Shown: piece after piece, positions 1 through 11,590 of the stretch | Layout: every line of letters begins with the position of its first letter | Numbering within the stretch: position 1 is the first letter of the stretch | From: Tetracentron sinense | Taxonomy: Eukaryota; Streptophyta; Magnoliopsida; Trochodendrales; Trochodendraceae | Length of the DNA stretch: 64,000 nt | Assembly (NCBI GenBank): GCA_015143295.1 | Contig: CM026551.1 | Location: forward strand, 18,280,543 to 18,344,542 | Direction: 5' to 3' | Translations under genes and position numbers: made by a program | The notes under the pieces: generated by a model | Seen by the model: the letters and a program-made list of their open reading frames with translations, nothing else | Databases searched by the model: none | Told to the model about the DNA's origin: nothing

Positions 1-110
1 TGCCAATATCAAGAACCAGATAATTGCATGCAGATCACGATGGAAGCAAAAGTATAAAATTATATAATTAATTTAGAACAGAAACTAGAAAAGGTAAAAG
101 AACTACTTAC

Positions 111-219
111 CAACACGTCTTCTTGTTTTGCGGGCGGGTTGGTTAAACCAGGTCCGGACATAGTTCTGCCAGTGCTTCTTGAAGTGCCCATTTGGCACAA
201 CATTGTTATGCTTAACCAT
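111..219 (-). CDS. RPL13: 60S ribosomal protein L13 (eL13), upstream tandem copy, exon 1 only
   Basis: This is the first coding exon of a second L13 gene. Its start codon is at 219 on the minus strand, and it ends at a GT donor (109-110), so the remaining exons lie left of the window. The 36 encoded residues ([20 protein letters not shown], then [16 protein letters not shown]) are identical to those of the complete copy at 8038-8146, and the exon has the same length (109 nt) and phase. A 5'UTR intron (227-1320) again ends with cag just before gtgagtcATG, as in the other copy. Intron and flank sequence also resemble that copy, so this is a segmental tandem duplication about 7.9 kb apart. L13 is a structural protein of the cytosolic large ribosomal subunit. 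Whether this copy is functional cannot be seen, because most of it is outside. Confidence 0.93.
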
Positions 220-1320
220 GACTCACCTGAAAAATAACAGAAACATGAGACTCCAACAGGAAAATCCCTCCATCTCGTTTAGATCCTTGAGATGAGATGC
301 AAGTATTCAAATAAAGCGGAGCCATTTAATATTGCATTGAACACTTTAATTGGTTTTGAGCCATTTAATGTGCTTATTACACTTCATTTGGCTTTCATGT
401 AGACCTCATCATTAATATATCTATGCAAAATAATAATGCCTGTATTTAGTATAGAATGTGAGGTCAATAAGGCTAGACAGTGCCCAAAGTCTCTCCATCT
501 TCCTACAAGTCCAAGTGATTGCATTGTACAAGTGTGTTTTGATCTTCTAACAAAGCTGGGTGAAAAAAATCTATAGTTCTAAAGAAAAGCTTAGACTCCT
601 ACAACGTTCCTTCCAACTACTCTGCAAATACCTTCAATATCGTGATATTTTTTCTCCAAAGATTTTTCCCTATTGCTTTGTTTGTTTGGAGGGGAAACAC
701 TGCCGAAAATAAAAAGAATTCTTGGAAATAGAGAAAAAAATTCCCTTAAATATATAAAGTAAAACTGGTGAATCATTTGCAGTAAAAAAGCTCATTTTGC
801 AGCATTCCAAACATAAAAATAATTTTCCTCCTGAAAATAATTGAGTTTACTTATTTCTCTCCAAAGTCCAAACAAACACTGCTATCCATGCTACAAAATG
901 GAATTGGCAGTATAAATGAACAAAAATCACAATCAACAACATGAATAAAGCCAATTTCTAAAACCCCATAACAATCAGTGCTACCATTGAAAAAAAAAAT
1001 TACATGTCTAAATGGATCTCTCAGAGATTCCAAGCAACGACACAAAGGTTTGGTCTCCAATCCAGTCAGATAGAGTGAATTATTTTGCAGATTAAAGCTA
1101 ACATCTCAACGACATAATGGCTAAAGCTTAGCGATGGATGGAATAACAAGAATTCTACTGAAACCCTACAAAAGAGTACGGATTTGAAGACAACCTCTAT
1201 AATGAATCACAAAGTATCCAAAATTGTTCAATAAACACTACATCGAATCACATGAATATCACAAAAATAACAAAAAAAAATGGCATGGAGAGAATGGAAC
1301 GGAGAATGTGGTGATCTTAC

Positions 1321-1411
1321 CAAACAATGACGCTCCAGAGCCTCAACTGTTCAGACCTTGCTGCCTCGAAAGTTTTCGACTTTCAGATTTTAAAGGAGCC
1401 TAAAACCCTAG
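1321..1411 (-). promoter_or_regulatory. 5'UTR exon and promoter-proximal region of the upstream L13 copy, with a telo-box
   Basis: Position 1321 is the exon side of a GTAAGATC donor on the minus strand, matching the donor of the other L13 gene at 9160/9161. Just upstream (1403-1410) lies AAACCCTA, a telo-box. This element is known to be common near transcription starts of plant ribosomal protein and translation genes. The exact start site is not visible. Repeat-derived DNA begins immediately beyond it at about 1411, so the promoter may be short. Confidence 0.55.
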
Positions 1412-2290
1412 GGCTCGTTTGTTCGGATGATCATAAGCGTTTCTTTAATAAAAATAAAAAATCCTAAGCGTTTATTTGGGACATAATCGCTTATGTTTGG
1501 ATTATAACCGGATTACGTTTATTTTGATTCATTATAATCGCTTATGTTTGGATTATATCCCGACAATAACTAGGGATTGCAACAAGCCAGGCTAACTGTG
1601 TAACCCACCCCACCCCACCCCACCCCACCCCACCCCACCCCTATTGGGACAGGTTTGGGGACCATTTAAACGGGATAGGGGCGGGTTTGGGAATTTGATG
1701 TTAAACCCGAGTCGGGTTCTGGCCGGGGATGGGTTTAGGCCATCCCGCCCCAATCCGTTTATAATGTCAAATCACTATTTCACTCATTTTTTAATACTAA
1801 AATTACTTAATTTTTAGTAAATATAGTATAAATATAGCCCCAACCCGCCTCATCTAGTGCTTAACGAGACAGGACGGGTTTAAAAACTGTTTTCAAAATT
1901 TTGAAGCACCCCGCCCCAGTTTTGGGACGGGTTTGGGGTAGGATTCTTCCATTAGGGGCGGGGTCGGGATGGGGGCGCCACGGACCAAACCTGCCCCATT
2001 GACATCCTTAATAATAACGTTTGTTTTGATTCATTATAAGTGCTTATGTAATAACCGATTATAGAATTAACTAGTGATTTTATAATCTAGTCGAGGGTGC
2101 TCATTGAGGAGTATAACCGTATGACCTTTAAGAGATTTAAGACTGAAAATTATTGTAATCACCTAAATTTGCACATAATAAGGCCTAGAAGATCCATTAA
2201 GCTTGAGTGGTTATTTTTTATTTTTAAATAATTAAAATATCATTCTTAAAAATAATCGAGTAATCGCTTATTGACATAGGGTCAACCAAA
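1411..2290. repeat. Possible outer repeat element with imperfect inverted ends, split by a MITE
   Basis: The left edge (CTCGTTTGTTCGGATGATCA then TAAGCG) and the right edge (CGCTTATTGACATAGGGTCA then ACCAAATACGA) read as imperfect inverted repeats. Internal ATAATCGCTTATGTTTGGAT motifs recur. The pattern suits a non-autonomous DNA transposon interrupted at 1571-2010. Boundaries and family are uncertain. Confidence 0.3.
1571..2010. mobile_element. hAT-like MITE, GC-rich, with (CCACC)n tract
   Basis: This 440-bp element has ends TAGGGATTGCAAC and, inverted, TAAGGATGTCAAT. It is flanked by near-identical 8-bp direct repeats (acaataac at 1563-1570, ataataac at 2011-2018), the target-site length of hAT elements. 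Inside are a CCACC microsatellite (about 1603-1642) and several GGGGCGGGTTTGGG-type motifs on both strands. It has no coding capacity. Confidence 0.6.
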
Positions 2291-4169
2291 TACGATTGCA
2301 GAGAGTTCGCGCGATATCAATCGCGCTTTATAATGGATTGCATGATGGTTTTTGTGAACTCGATGATTATACTTGAAAATGCAACCATGATTAATAAGCA
2401 TATTTGTAATACCTAGTGTGAGAAGCAAGTTGAAGAGACGCAATGTTTGTGCATGTTAGGTTTGATCGAGGGATCCTTTCTTCTTCGTACTTGGCCCTTT
2501 TATAGAATCTCATTGGTAGTTTCAGTAACTGTTCCTGTCAATTGTATCAACTTTCTATATTGATACCATAGAATTTTGACAACTATCTTTAACCGTAATT
2601 GTCCTTTTATTAGAGCTTCATCTGCCCTTTTACTTATTTGCTGAGTATTTCTTTGTTAAGTACGAATTCCTTTAACAGTTAAATAACTGCATTTTCTAAC
2701 TAATCAACTCTTCATGATGTTTACTGATTCTATCTTTCGTCATATGATCATTCAACAATTATCAATTTTAGATGATTGAAAACACAGTCACTAATGACTG
2801 CCATGTGTCTAACGTCTTTTAATTAAAGCAAAAAAGAATCAAAGACAGAAAATAGAAAGAATAAGCAAATTCTATGCTATTATTTTAGATTAGGATTTCT
2901 TCAAGTTTCGTTACAAAAGATGCATAAAGAAATCTTAAATTGAGAACTAAACAAACCCTAAGAACGAATTACAAAAAATACCCATAACAACAAATTACGA
3001 AAATGTCATTGGAATTGAAAAGTGCCACTAAACCCCTCAAAATGGCCCCGAAATAGAACTCTAAGTGTCAAAAACTACTACGATGGTAACGCTACTCAAC
3101 CCGGATCCATCTCGTCGGGCTACACTAAATTCATATATTATAATAGTCGATCGGACTTTCGGATCAGAATTTATGATCAAAACAAGTTTTATCGTTGGAC
3201 GTCATCATCTTTGCTCATCGGTGATGCTTTCGTGTCCCCATATTTAACAAGCTTTTGTTTCGGCCTTTATTCAATTTCAGGGGCCAAAAATAGAAAGCCT
3301 TACCTAATTGTAATGATGTGCCCAATCCCACGATCCAAAGGAATAAGAAGCTCATCATCTTGCCTAGATTCTTTTGCCATGTGTACGTATCTTGTTCGTC
3401 CACTGGGGCGGTCAGATTTTGGTATTAATGGGGGCACATTCCATTTTATTCCAAGAACTTAAGTGGATCTTCGAGGAGTAAACTGGAATAGAGGGAAAAA
3501 TGAAAAGCAATGCACAAATTTTATGATCTCTGAACTAAACTCTAGAAGGTCAAGAGAAAGTAAGGTTGGGAGTGCAATTCTTTTTCCCAGTAAATCATTC
3601 CCTGAAACCTACTTCCTCTCTTCAAATCTTTGAAAATAGAGAGGGAGAGAAGCCCTTTTTTTGCAAATCATTCAAGTGTTTTTTCCCTGTAAATCGTTTA
3701 ATTCAATGTTAGAAAAAATCATTTTTAGGGTTTTAGAAAGAAAAAAAAATGCTAACATACTTGATAAAGAGAGTTGTGCGGTGAATCTTGGTCTACGAGA
3801 GGACGAGAATGGGGCTAGTTGCAAGGATTGGGCCTTGGGCATGAAAGAGAACTAGAGGAAGAGATGAGATAAGTAGTGAACTTTTCTCCACCTGAAACCA
3901 ATTAGATTTTCCACAAAATCAAAAACCCACTTCAAGAAACATTCATTTTCAAAATCCCATAGAGTTAGAAATTGAGATTTTTTTAGAGATGAATAGTTAG
4001 GAACCAATTTCTTCTCTCTCTTCCATTTTTGTGTAAAATAAAGCCTTAAACCAAAAAAAAATTGATTATGAGTCATTGGCGCAGAGTATGGTGATTTTTG
4101 AATTTCATATCTTTTTTAATAGATGTTACCTTAACATCTTATTATATATAGACTAACTATATATATATA
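2291..4169. other. Intergenic, no gene recognised
   Basis: This AT-rich DNA carries scattered short open frames. The longest (3022-3462, plus) has no recognisable domain and low-complexity serine/isoleucine composition. It sits in sequence that looks repeat-derived, so I do not call a gene. Confidence 0.5.
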
Positions 4170-4448
4170 CTAGCGGGTGGCACGTGCGATGCACGTGAGA
4201 GCGGGGAAAGAGTTAACCACAATTAGTTAATAGGAGTTAAAAGGGGCATCTGTTAACCCCGTGGGTGTGATTGAACTCTCTCCGAGTTCAATTGCTGATT
4301 GACTGTGATTCTATTCTTTAAATAGATAGATGAGGGTAGTTTAGGAATTAAAGTAAAACATTAAAATAAAGTTTTGTTTTATATAAGGGTAGTTTAGGAA
4401 TTTTGGAAAATTCAGGCTACGCCTGCCTCTCCCAGTATATTGTAAAGA
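4170..4448 (-). mobile_element. Short non-autonomous Helitron, both ends visible
   Basis: Read on the minus strand, the element begins TCTTTACAATATACTGGGAG (from 4448) and ends with a hairpin (CACGTGCATCGCACGTG) followed after seven bases by CTAG (4173-4170). The flanking bases are A before TC and T after CTAG, as expected for Helitron insertion between A and T with no target duplication. At 279 bp it has no RepHel gene and must have moved in trans. An (AT)n tract follows on the right (about 4448-4468). Confidence 0.8.
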
Positions 4449-4822
4449 TATATATATATATATATATAATGTTCAACCAAGAGTTTGATACCAAAAAAAA
4501 CCCTGCATAATTTTTTTTTTATTATCACCACGTCCCGTAACAAGGATATTATGGGAATAAAACTTGGGTAAACCTATCATTGTATCTTTATTTGATTACT
4601 CTATGGTGAGGGGTATTTATAAGTAGGAGAGTAGATGACTTAGGTTGGGATGATTGGTCTTGACTCAACCCCTATTTGTTTGCCCAAAAAACAGTAGGGC
4701 GAAAACAGAGAAGACGAAAAAACAATATTTGCTAGATACAACACTTAGTTGTGTGTTCTCTTTTCATTTTTCTTTCTTTTTCCGGACAATCGGAGGCAAG
4801 GTGTGAACCGATAATTCACTTA

Positions 4823-4969
4823 CCCTATGTTTGGTTGCTGAGAAAATAAGTAAAAACATGGAAAAGGAAAATAAAATTGAACAAAAGACAAGTAGTAATT
4901 GTCTTAGAAATCCAATATTTTCTTTTATTTTCATGTTTTCACTTATTTTCTCCGTAACCAAACATAGCA
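4823..4969. mobile_element. Harbinger/Tourist-like MITE
   Basis: This 147-bp element has long terminal inverted repeats: CTATGTTTGGTTGCTGAGAA on the left matches the inverse of the right end (GTAACCAAACATAG preceded by CTTATTTTCTCC). The 3-bp flanks TTA (4820-4822 and 4970-4972) fit PIF/Harbinger target sites. A related copy lies at about 58908-59048. Confidence 0.6.
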
Positions 4970-4972
4970 TTA

Positions 4973-5652
4973 GTTCTATGATGGAATGTTAAGCCAAGCT
5001 AGTTGCGTTTTTATTTTTTTTTGGTGCAAGCATATCAGGATATTTGAAGATCAAAAGGCACGGCTAAGGTTGAGTTGTCCATGTCAAGCCTTTGAAAAAC
5101 AGAGGAAAAAAAATTGAAGAAAAAAAATGCAACCAAAGAAAATCAAAGTTCCTTTCTTTCGGTTTTCACAAATTTTCTTGGCAAACAAACAAGATTTTGT
5201 CATCATAAGTTCATAAAAGAATCTCCTAATTTCAATTAGGAATTCGTTGGATCCTTTTGAAACAGGCCATAAAATAGCAAAATTTTACTCATTTCCCCAT
5301 TAAGTAATTTATAATCAGATTTACCAAAAAAAATATTATCAGATCTTCCACGCTGTAGTACTCATTTCTCCATTTAGTAATTTATAATCAGATCTTGGCA
5401 TGACAGTTTCTGAGAGTAAACTGTCATTACTCAATTAATATTGGGTCCTCGGACCTGAGGTCTCTACATAATTTTAATGACTCAATGCAGCAAACTCCAC
5501 ACAAATAAATTTAACTACGAAATCTGTAAACCACAATTTTAACATATTTTGAATTTTTTGAGGAATAGACCAAAGGATGTCCAGTAACCAAAGTCAGACA
5601 CAATTTCAAAATTTCCCAGCAGCAGAATGAAAAGCTCACTGGCTAAAATTTA
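4973..5652. other. Intergenic and likely 3'UTR of the L13 gene
   Basis: No coding or repeat signature is clear apart from A/T-rich runs. The last 100-200 bases before 5653 should include the 3'UTR of the minus-strand L13 gene. The polyadenylation site was not identified. Confidence 0.4.
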
Positions 5653-8146
5653 CTATTTCTTCTCATCCTTTTCTGCCTCTGCAGCCTTCTTCATCCTGGC
5701 ACCAACATGGCGTTGGTTTGTCCGCTCAATACGAAGCTTGGCATAGGCCTTAAATGATTTCATCTCATCTGTAACCTTCACAAGCTCAATAGTTGGCTTC
5801 TCACGTACAATGGGCATGTAAGGACCTTGGACCTGAGTGGCATTTGCAAGTTCCTCGGGACTAGAATCACCAGCCTGCATCAACAAAAAATATAGCAAGC
5901 AAACACAATGTTTCAGTGCCACAAGGTTGGAGGCCAAGAGAGTGACCATTAGCACTTTTTACAATACTTCAATAAATTAGGTTTACCTTGAATTTTCGTG
6001 CATGTCTTGGGAAGACAACTAACTTAGCCTTATACGTCTTCAGCCTTTGGACATTAGTTTGGAGACCCTCCAAAGAACGGTTCTTGCGGCGGTGATCAAC
6101 AGCAATGCCAATGGTTGGGGCAAGCTTTTTTGGAATGCCTGCTGCCTAGAAAGTAAAAGGAGGGAAAAATTTTAGCAGATAAATGGAAATATCACAATGA
6201 AGAAATAGAAGAATCAAAGAGAGACAAGTGTTGTGCGGAAACGACACGACCTTGGGGTTCAAAAAAAATACGACAAAAAAACACAAAGATATACGTGGTT
6301 CACCCAAAATAGGGTTGCGTCCTTAGGTGAAGACTATTCAATTTCTTTCACTAGTAATAAAGAAAAAAGAGCAACAAAAAGACAACCCAAAACCCCAAAG
6401 CTCTCACACACTTTTCTTGTTCTCTCTCACAATCTCTAAACCAAATAATGTCTAGGAAACTATTCCTAGTCTGACTCACCACATCTCGCTCAATCAAGGC
6501 TGCATCTCGCTCGAGCAAGGTTCGTCAAAACCCGATTCCTCTCGAGCATTGTCTAAAACCTGAGGATACCTACTCTCAAATATCGAGTGTGCTCTACCTG
6601 AGAAAAATGGGGGGTATAACCTTATTTACATATTAATATTTTAAGTAGATGAAAGTAAAGTTCAAAATCATTTACTTAAATGATATTTATATGTAAATAA
6701 ACTATCAAAAGGCTTACGTTTAAGAGAAAATGAGAGAAGGGTGCAAAAACACCTAGTGCCTAAGGAGGCGCCTAGGTGATGATACTCCAAAATCGCCTAG
6801 GCAACTGCCCAAGCGACACATTGACTACACTTAATCTTCTTTCCAAGAGCTCCATGCTCTTCATGAATCACCACTCTTCTTCCAAAGAGCCACCATTCTT
6901 CACGAGTCCCGAGAACTGCTAGCGCTCTCCCTGGAAACCCTAAAGGCCTAAATACTCACATCTCTACAACTCATCCTTAATAAGCCTAATCCTAGGCCTA
7001 TTTATAGACATGAAATCAAATCCTAAACCAATTAGGATTTCCCCAAATTCTAATCCTAAAAGGAAAATCCAAAATAGAATTTTACCACAATTATAATTGT
7101 AGGCAATTTCCAATAGCAAGAACCCATATGAAGTGAACTTGCATCTCACCTATATTAGATACTAATACACTAGATCTCGTTTTTAGGACAATAAATTGAT
7201 AGCCAAAATAAGAAAACTTGCACTACGTTCTATGCAACTTTGGGTGATAAAGTTGTATGTTCCTAATCCTCAAGAATTCATACATCAATTTCAGAAGGCA
7301 CAACAGTTCTTGACAATTCATGTACGATGGATAACTAACTACAGATTAGAAAATATTAGGAAATATACACTCTGTAGTATGCACCCAGGCTATGCCCTTA
7401 AGTACAGCAAGTTGCTACCACACAAAGGACCAAGGCACAATAATAAGTTGTCCCATACACTGCCAAAATTCAATTGATCAGATGATTTCTACATTCAAGT
7501 CGAAGTTTATTTTTTTAGAGAATTACTAGAAGTTACGAAAAATTTTCTACAAAACATATGGTAAAATTCATCAGATCATGCTGATCTTTGACCAAAGAAA
7601 TCTTCGTTCTGGGGCACATTCAGACCGACCCATTCATGAGACATGTCCATATAACGTGCTCTAGTACAGATACTGTGTCCAAGTACTTGATACAATATGC
7701 CCCTAAGGCAATGGAAACACTGGACTAATCTATCTAGTGATTAAATATCAACTCACCTTGAGCTCTTCAAGAGAAAATCCCCTGCCAGCCCTGACTTTCA
7801 TATTATATTTCAGGGTCTGCCCATGAACAATCGGACGAAGTGGTCCAGATGTAGGCCGTGGGAAAATCTTCACAGCCTTCTTTTGCCTAGCTGGAAATAG
7901 AATCATGAAAAAGCCATATCAAGAACCAGATACATATTGCCATGGAAAGCACAATGCAAGCACAAGTAAACAATGATGACATTGTAAACGATAAATTAAT
8001 TCAGAACAATTTTTTTAAAAAAATAAAAAATACTTACCGACACGCCTTCTTGTTTTGCGGGCAGGTTGGTTAAACCAGGTCCGGACATAATTCTGCCAGT
8101 GCTTCTTGAAGTGGCCATTTGGCACAACATTGTTATGCTTAACCAT
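5653..8146 (-). CDS. RPL13: 60S ribosomal protein L13 (eL13), complete
   Basis: The coding exons on the minus strand are 8146-8038 (residues 1-36), 7890-7757 (37-81), 6145-5987 (82-134) and 5874-5653 (135-207 plus stop). All introns are GT-AG (147, 1611 and 112 bp), and phases join exactly to a 207-aa protein, the usual plant L13 size. Diagnostic stretches are [20 protein letters not shown] at the N terminus, [40 protein letters not shown] and a lysine/glutamate-rich C-terminal tail. eL13 binds rRNA in the cytosolic 60S subunit. A 5'UTR intron (8154-9160) precedes the start codon. The 1.6-kb second intron is unusually long for the gene and probably contains inserted repeat sequence (for example CCTAGGCG motifs near 6770-6800). 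A second copy lies upstream in tandem at 111-219. Confidence 0.97.
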
Positions 8147-9160
8147 GACTCACCTGTAAAACAACAGAAAAATGAGACACTACAACAGGAAAACCCCGTC
8201 ATCTCATTTAGATCCTTGAGAAGTGATGCAAGTATTCAAACAAAGTGTAGCCATTTAATATTGCATTTGATATGCTTAACAGCTTACGCGTTATTTGGTT
8301 TCCAAGTATAACTCATCATTGAGGTATTTATACAAAATAAGGCTAGCTAATAGCTGGTGCCCAAAGTCTCTCCATCTTCCTACAAGTCCAAGTGATTGAA
8401 TTTGACAAGTGTCTTTTGATCATCCAAGTTGAACTGAGTGATAAAAAAATCTATAGTTCTACAGAAGTGCTTTGACTCCTACATTTCTGCATCTTTCCTT
8501 CCAATTAGTCTAAAAAATACCTTTATTATCGTGATATTTGTCTCCAAAGATTTTTCCCCATTATTGCTTTGTTTGCTTGGAGAAGGAAATGATATGGAGA
8601 AGAAAATTTTTCTTGGAAACAATTTGAACATGCTAATAACTAAATTATCAAACTTCATTTTGAATCCCATTGAAATAATATATTTTTAAATTGCCCGCGT
8701 TCTAAATAACGGCCACTATCAAACCCCATCTGTTTACCCCATTATTAATAATTCAAACATGTTAATCACACCACTAAGAAAATACTTTGAAAATGGTTAA
8801 AACATAATAGTTATAACTGAACTTACAGATAACCTTTTTTTGTGGGGTTTGAAGCAATATTATTTACACTATAAGAGGAACTTGTCGAGGGAGCCATTTG
8901 GGATGAACTCGTATAGTTGGGCACGTCCGTTTGTCCATTAAAAACTACATCTAAGCGTGATTTGAAACAAAGTATGAAGAACATGCTTATAACAAAATAA
9001 CAGAAATGCATCATCCATCTATCATTTCAGGAACGGAAAACCCTAATCGAATATCACCGTTAAAAAATAAATCAAACACCGAAGCGTAATTTTCATAGCT
9101 TCTTTGGTTTTGAACGGAGAAATCAGAGAACGTCGAAAGCTTCAATGATGGAGATCTTAC

Positions 9161-9240
9161 CTTCAACTGATGTTCCACCGCCGCCAATGTTCAGGGTCGC
9201 TCCCTCTGGATATTTTCGTCGTCCTCTTCGTTTTCGGTTT
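9161..9240 (-). promoter_or_regulatory. 5'UTR exon of the complete L13 gene
   Basis: A minus-strand donor (GTTGAAG then GTAAGATC, junction 9161/9160) matches that of the upstream L13 copy. The exon is GC-rich and leads by a 1007-bp intron to the acceptor cag just before gtgagtcATG. The transcription start is not resolved, and no telo-box like that of the other copy is seen here. Confidence 0.55.
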
Positions 9241-9600
9241 TTAACGGGTATAATCACTCATCAGATAAAGAAAACCTAATTTGGACGATCCAGATTACAT
9301 GATTGAATTTTGTTCCATATTCCAACCATACCCCTGTTCTTAATGAATATTTACAGAAAGAGCAATAATCCCCTCGTTCGCCGAGGAGGGGACTATTCCT
9401 CCTCGCTCTCACATAACCGATCCTTCAATTCCTATAAACTCGGGTTAGTTTTCTTTAACCCTTTAGTTAATTTTTTTCATTTTATTTTTGCTTAATCATA
9501 AAAATTAACTAGTAAAATTGAATGTTTGCTTAATCATAAAAATTATGAATTTCCTTTCATGTTATATTTTCTTTTTGTTATCTTCTTATCTTTTCAATCG

Positions 9601-9653
9601 ACTATTCGATTTTTTTCTTCTCATTTCCGTGCATCGCATGGGCCACTTTCTGG
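9601..9653 (+). mobile_element. Helitron 3' end (plus orientation)
   Basis: An imperfect hairpin (CCGTGCATCGCATGG, 9627-9641) is followed after eight bases by CTGG and a flanking T (9650-9654), matching the Helitron 3' rule CTRR|T. The matching 5' TC end upstream was not identified, so only the terminus is called. Confidence 0.5.
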
Positions 9654-9692
9654 TTACAATTTAACACGTGTTTTTCTGTTATTTTATTTTAA

Positions 9693-9730
9693 CCAGTAAA
9701 AACCCCGTACAATGCATGCATGGGAGAGAC
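9693..9730 (-). mobile_element. Helitron 3' end (minus orientation)
   Basis: On the minus strand a hairpin-like GTGCATTGTACGGGG region is followed by TTTTTA and CTGG (9696-9693) with a flanking T. It faces the plus-strand 3' end at 9653, with about 39 bp between them. The 5' end was not found. Confidence 0.5.
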
Positions 9731-10729
9731 AAAAGAGACATGAAAAAAAAAATTAAGAAAACGCTAAAGGGGTAAGAGTAACTTCCTATATCAAAGATTA
9801 AATAAATTGATGTTGTGTTATGATCATAGAGAAATAAAAACTATAGAATTATTAATCTCAAGGGAGGTACATTTATAACCTAAAACACAGGTAAAACGAA
9901 AGTGAAAAAAGAGAAAGGAAGCTTGATGCATAATCTAGAGCATCATTAGGTCTGAAATTTTAAAGGCGTACATAATCTTTTACCACTGAAGCTTCAATGG
10001 AAAATTTTACCGGTGTGCATAAGGTTTTTAGCAGCTTGTAATCATTCTAATATGGCTAGCATTTTAAAAAATCTCCACATTTGAACCCAAGTCATAGTCC
10101 ACAATTTCTAGCTTCTCTACAATTAGGTTAAAGACAAAAGAGAATCTGTTAACCAAAGTGGCAAGTCATCTATGAATAGTCTCTACTTCACACAGTTAAA
10201 ATAGATAGATAAACCCAACACATCTTTCAACTCTAACTAAACAATTTCAGGCATCTCATTTGCATCAAAAAGGTAATATGCCTTTAAATTATATTGTTCC
10301 TTTAATGTAAACTTTACATAACAATAAGAAAGCATATAGATATAACAATTTACAGCCAACAATTCTTCTTCAAACTCACCATTTGTTTGTTTTCATCTTC
10401 ATGGAGAACTATAGTGTCTCAACTCTTCATATCATTTTTCTTATAGAAAAAGAAAGAGAGAGGTGTCACAGTTCTATCTCATGAGTAAATGGACCCAAAA
10501 TTGAGAATTTCCAGAAAAATACTTCATAAGTATTCAAGAAAATTGATGTTAAATTTGTCAATTTAGAAATTCATACCCTCGGTTCCAAACTTCCAAAAAA
10601 TTGCATCATATGGAAGTTCCATACTGACAGCCAAACAGACAATACATATATATATATATATGAGCTATATTATTACATTATCTAAACCCTCTTCTCCTTG
10701 CTGATGAAAACAGTTTTCCTTCTGCCATT
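9731..10729. other. Intergenic, no gene recognised
   Basis: AT-rich sequence with a short (AT)n tract near 10646-10661. No coding signature or clear terminal repeats were seen. Confidence 0.4.
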
Positions 10730-11590
10730 CTAGACCTCTATCTGAACCATTATCATTTGGTTGTGGCATTGTCTGGATGCTAATTCAAATTCGTTGTTGT
10801 CAAAGGTTATGTTTAGTGAGCTATCCCGGAAGCTTGATGTAAAATCCTGGACCTTCACACACAATTCCGCAAATTGGAGTTGCAGACAATCTTGTTTATA
10901 ATCAGGTGAGTGTGCATCGATCAAGTCAAATAACTCATCTCCCACACCGAATCCAAGCATCCTAGCCATGCCAATTGTCTTCAACCTAGGCTTCAAAATT
11001 TGATGTTGCTTCAACCAAGAGCACACAATAAAAAATTTCTTCATGATAAACATTTCCCAGGCCTCGGGGTTGAATACGGCACCCATTCTCATGCTCATCT
11101 GCCAATAAAATTCATATAATTTAATTCCCTAAGGCATCTGCTCTCTCTCTAACTTGAAATTACCTGGTGAGGAACCAAAATGGCTGCATATCGAGCATAC
11201 AGACTAATTTAGAATATAGTCAGTAGACTGTGAGGAAGTAACCCCCCCCCCTTTCCACTGACTATATTCTTAAATTGAGATCTAAGCAGTGGCACTTCAA
11301 GGGCCGCCTTCCACCTCAATACTGCCATGGAAAGAAGGATAAGGAATTTGAGTGCCTCACAAAAGCGTACAAATGCCTCAATGAAATCCAACTCCTTGAG
11401 TGGACCATAGAACCTTCAACACCACCCTACTCTCTTCTCTAAAGATATCACTTCGGATTACCAAAAGAGCAGCCATAAAATCTAACTTCAACCAACCATT
11501 TTGAAGCGGATGTAGAATGGGGATATATTCAGGCTGGTCATGCCACTGAAATTACGTTTTGTCATCTCTCTGAATATTCAACATTGAAGT
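10730..11590 (-). pseudogene. Unidentified gene fragment, apparently broken
   Basis: The minus strand shows coding-like sequence of normal amino-acid composition that I do not recognise. It begins around WHDQPEYIPILHPLQNGWLK (11550-11480), continues with LDFIEAFVRFCEALKFLI and WKAALEVPLLRSQFKNIVSG (11391-11260), then YARYAAILVPHQ. There it joins through a 65-bp GT-AG intron (11163-11099, phase 0) to MSMRMGAVFNPEAWEMF and about 120 further residues, stopping at 10730. The reading frame changes near 11410. A hairpin (11206-11276, with a C10 tract) interrupts it between FKNIVSG and YARYAAIL. It may be a dead copy of a host gene or a piece of a transposon-carried gene. No function is proposed. 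Confidence 0.4.

Noticed and set aside
3022-3462. 146-residue open frame on the plus strand
   Set aside because: No domain, biased composition and no splice or start context; it lies in repeat-like DNA, and another frame is also open across part of it.
6230-6310. Segment in L13 intron 2 resembling a retroelement end (ACGTGGTTCACCC)
   Set aside because: No matching ends or target duplication could be found, so no element is called.
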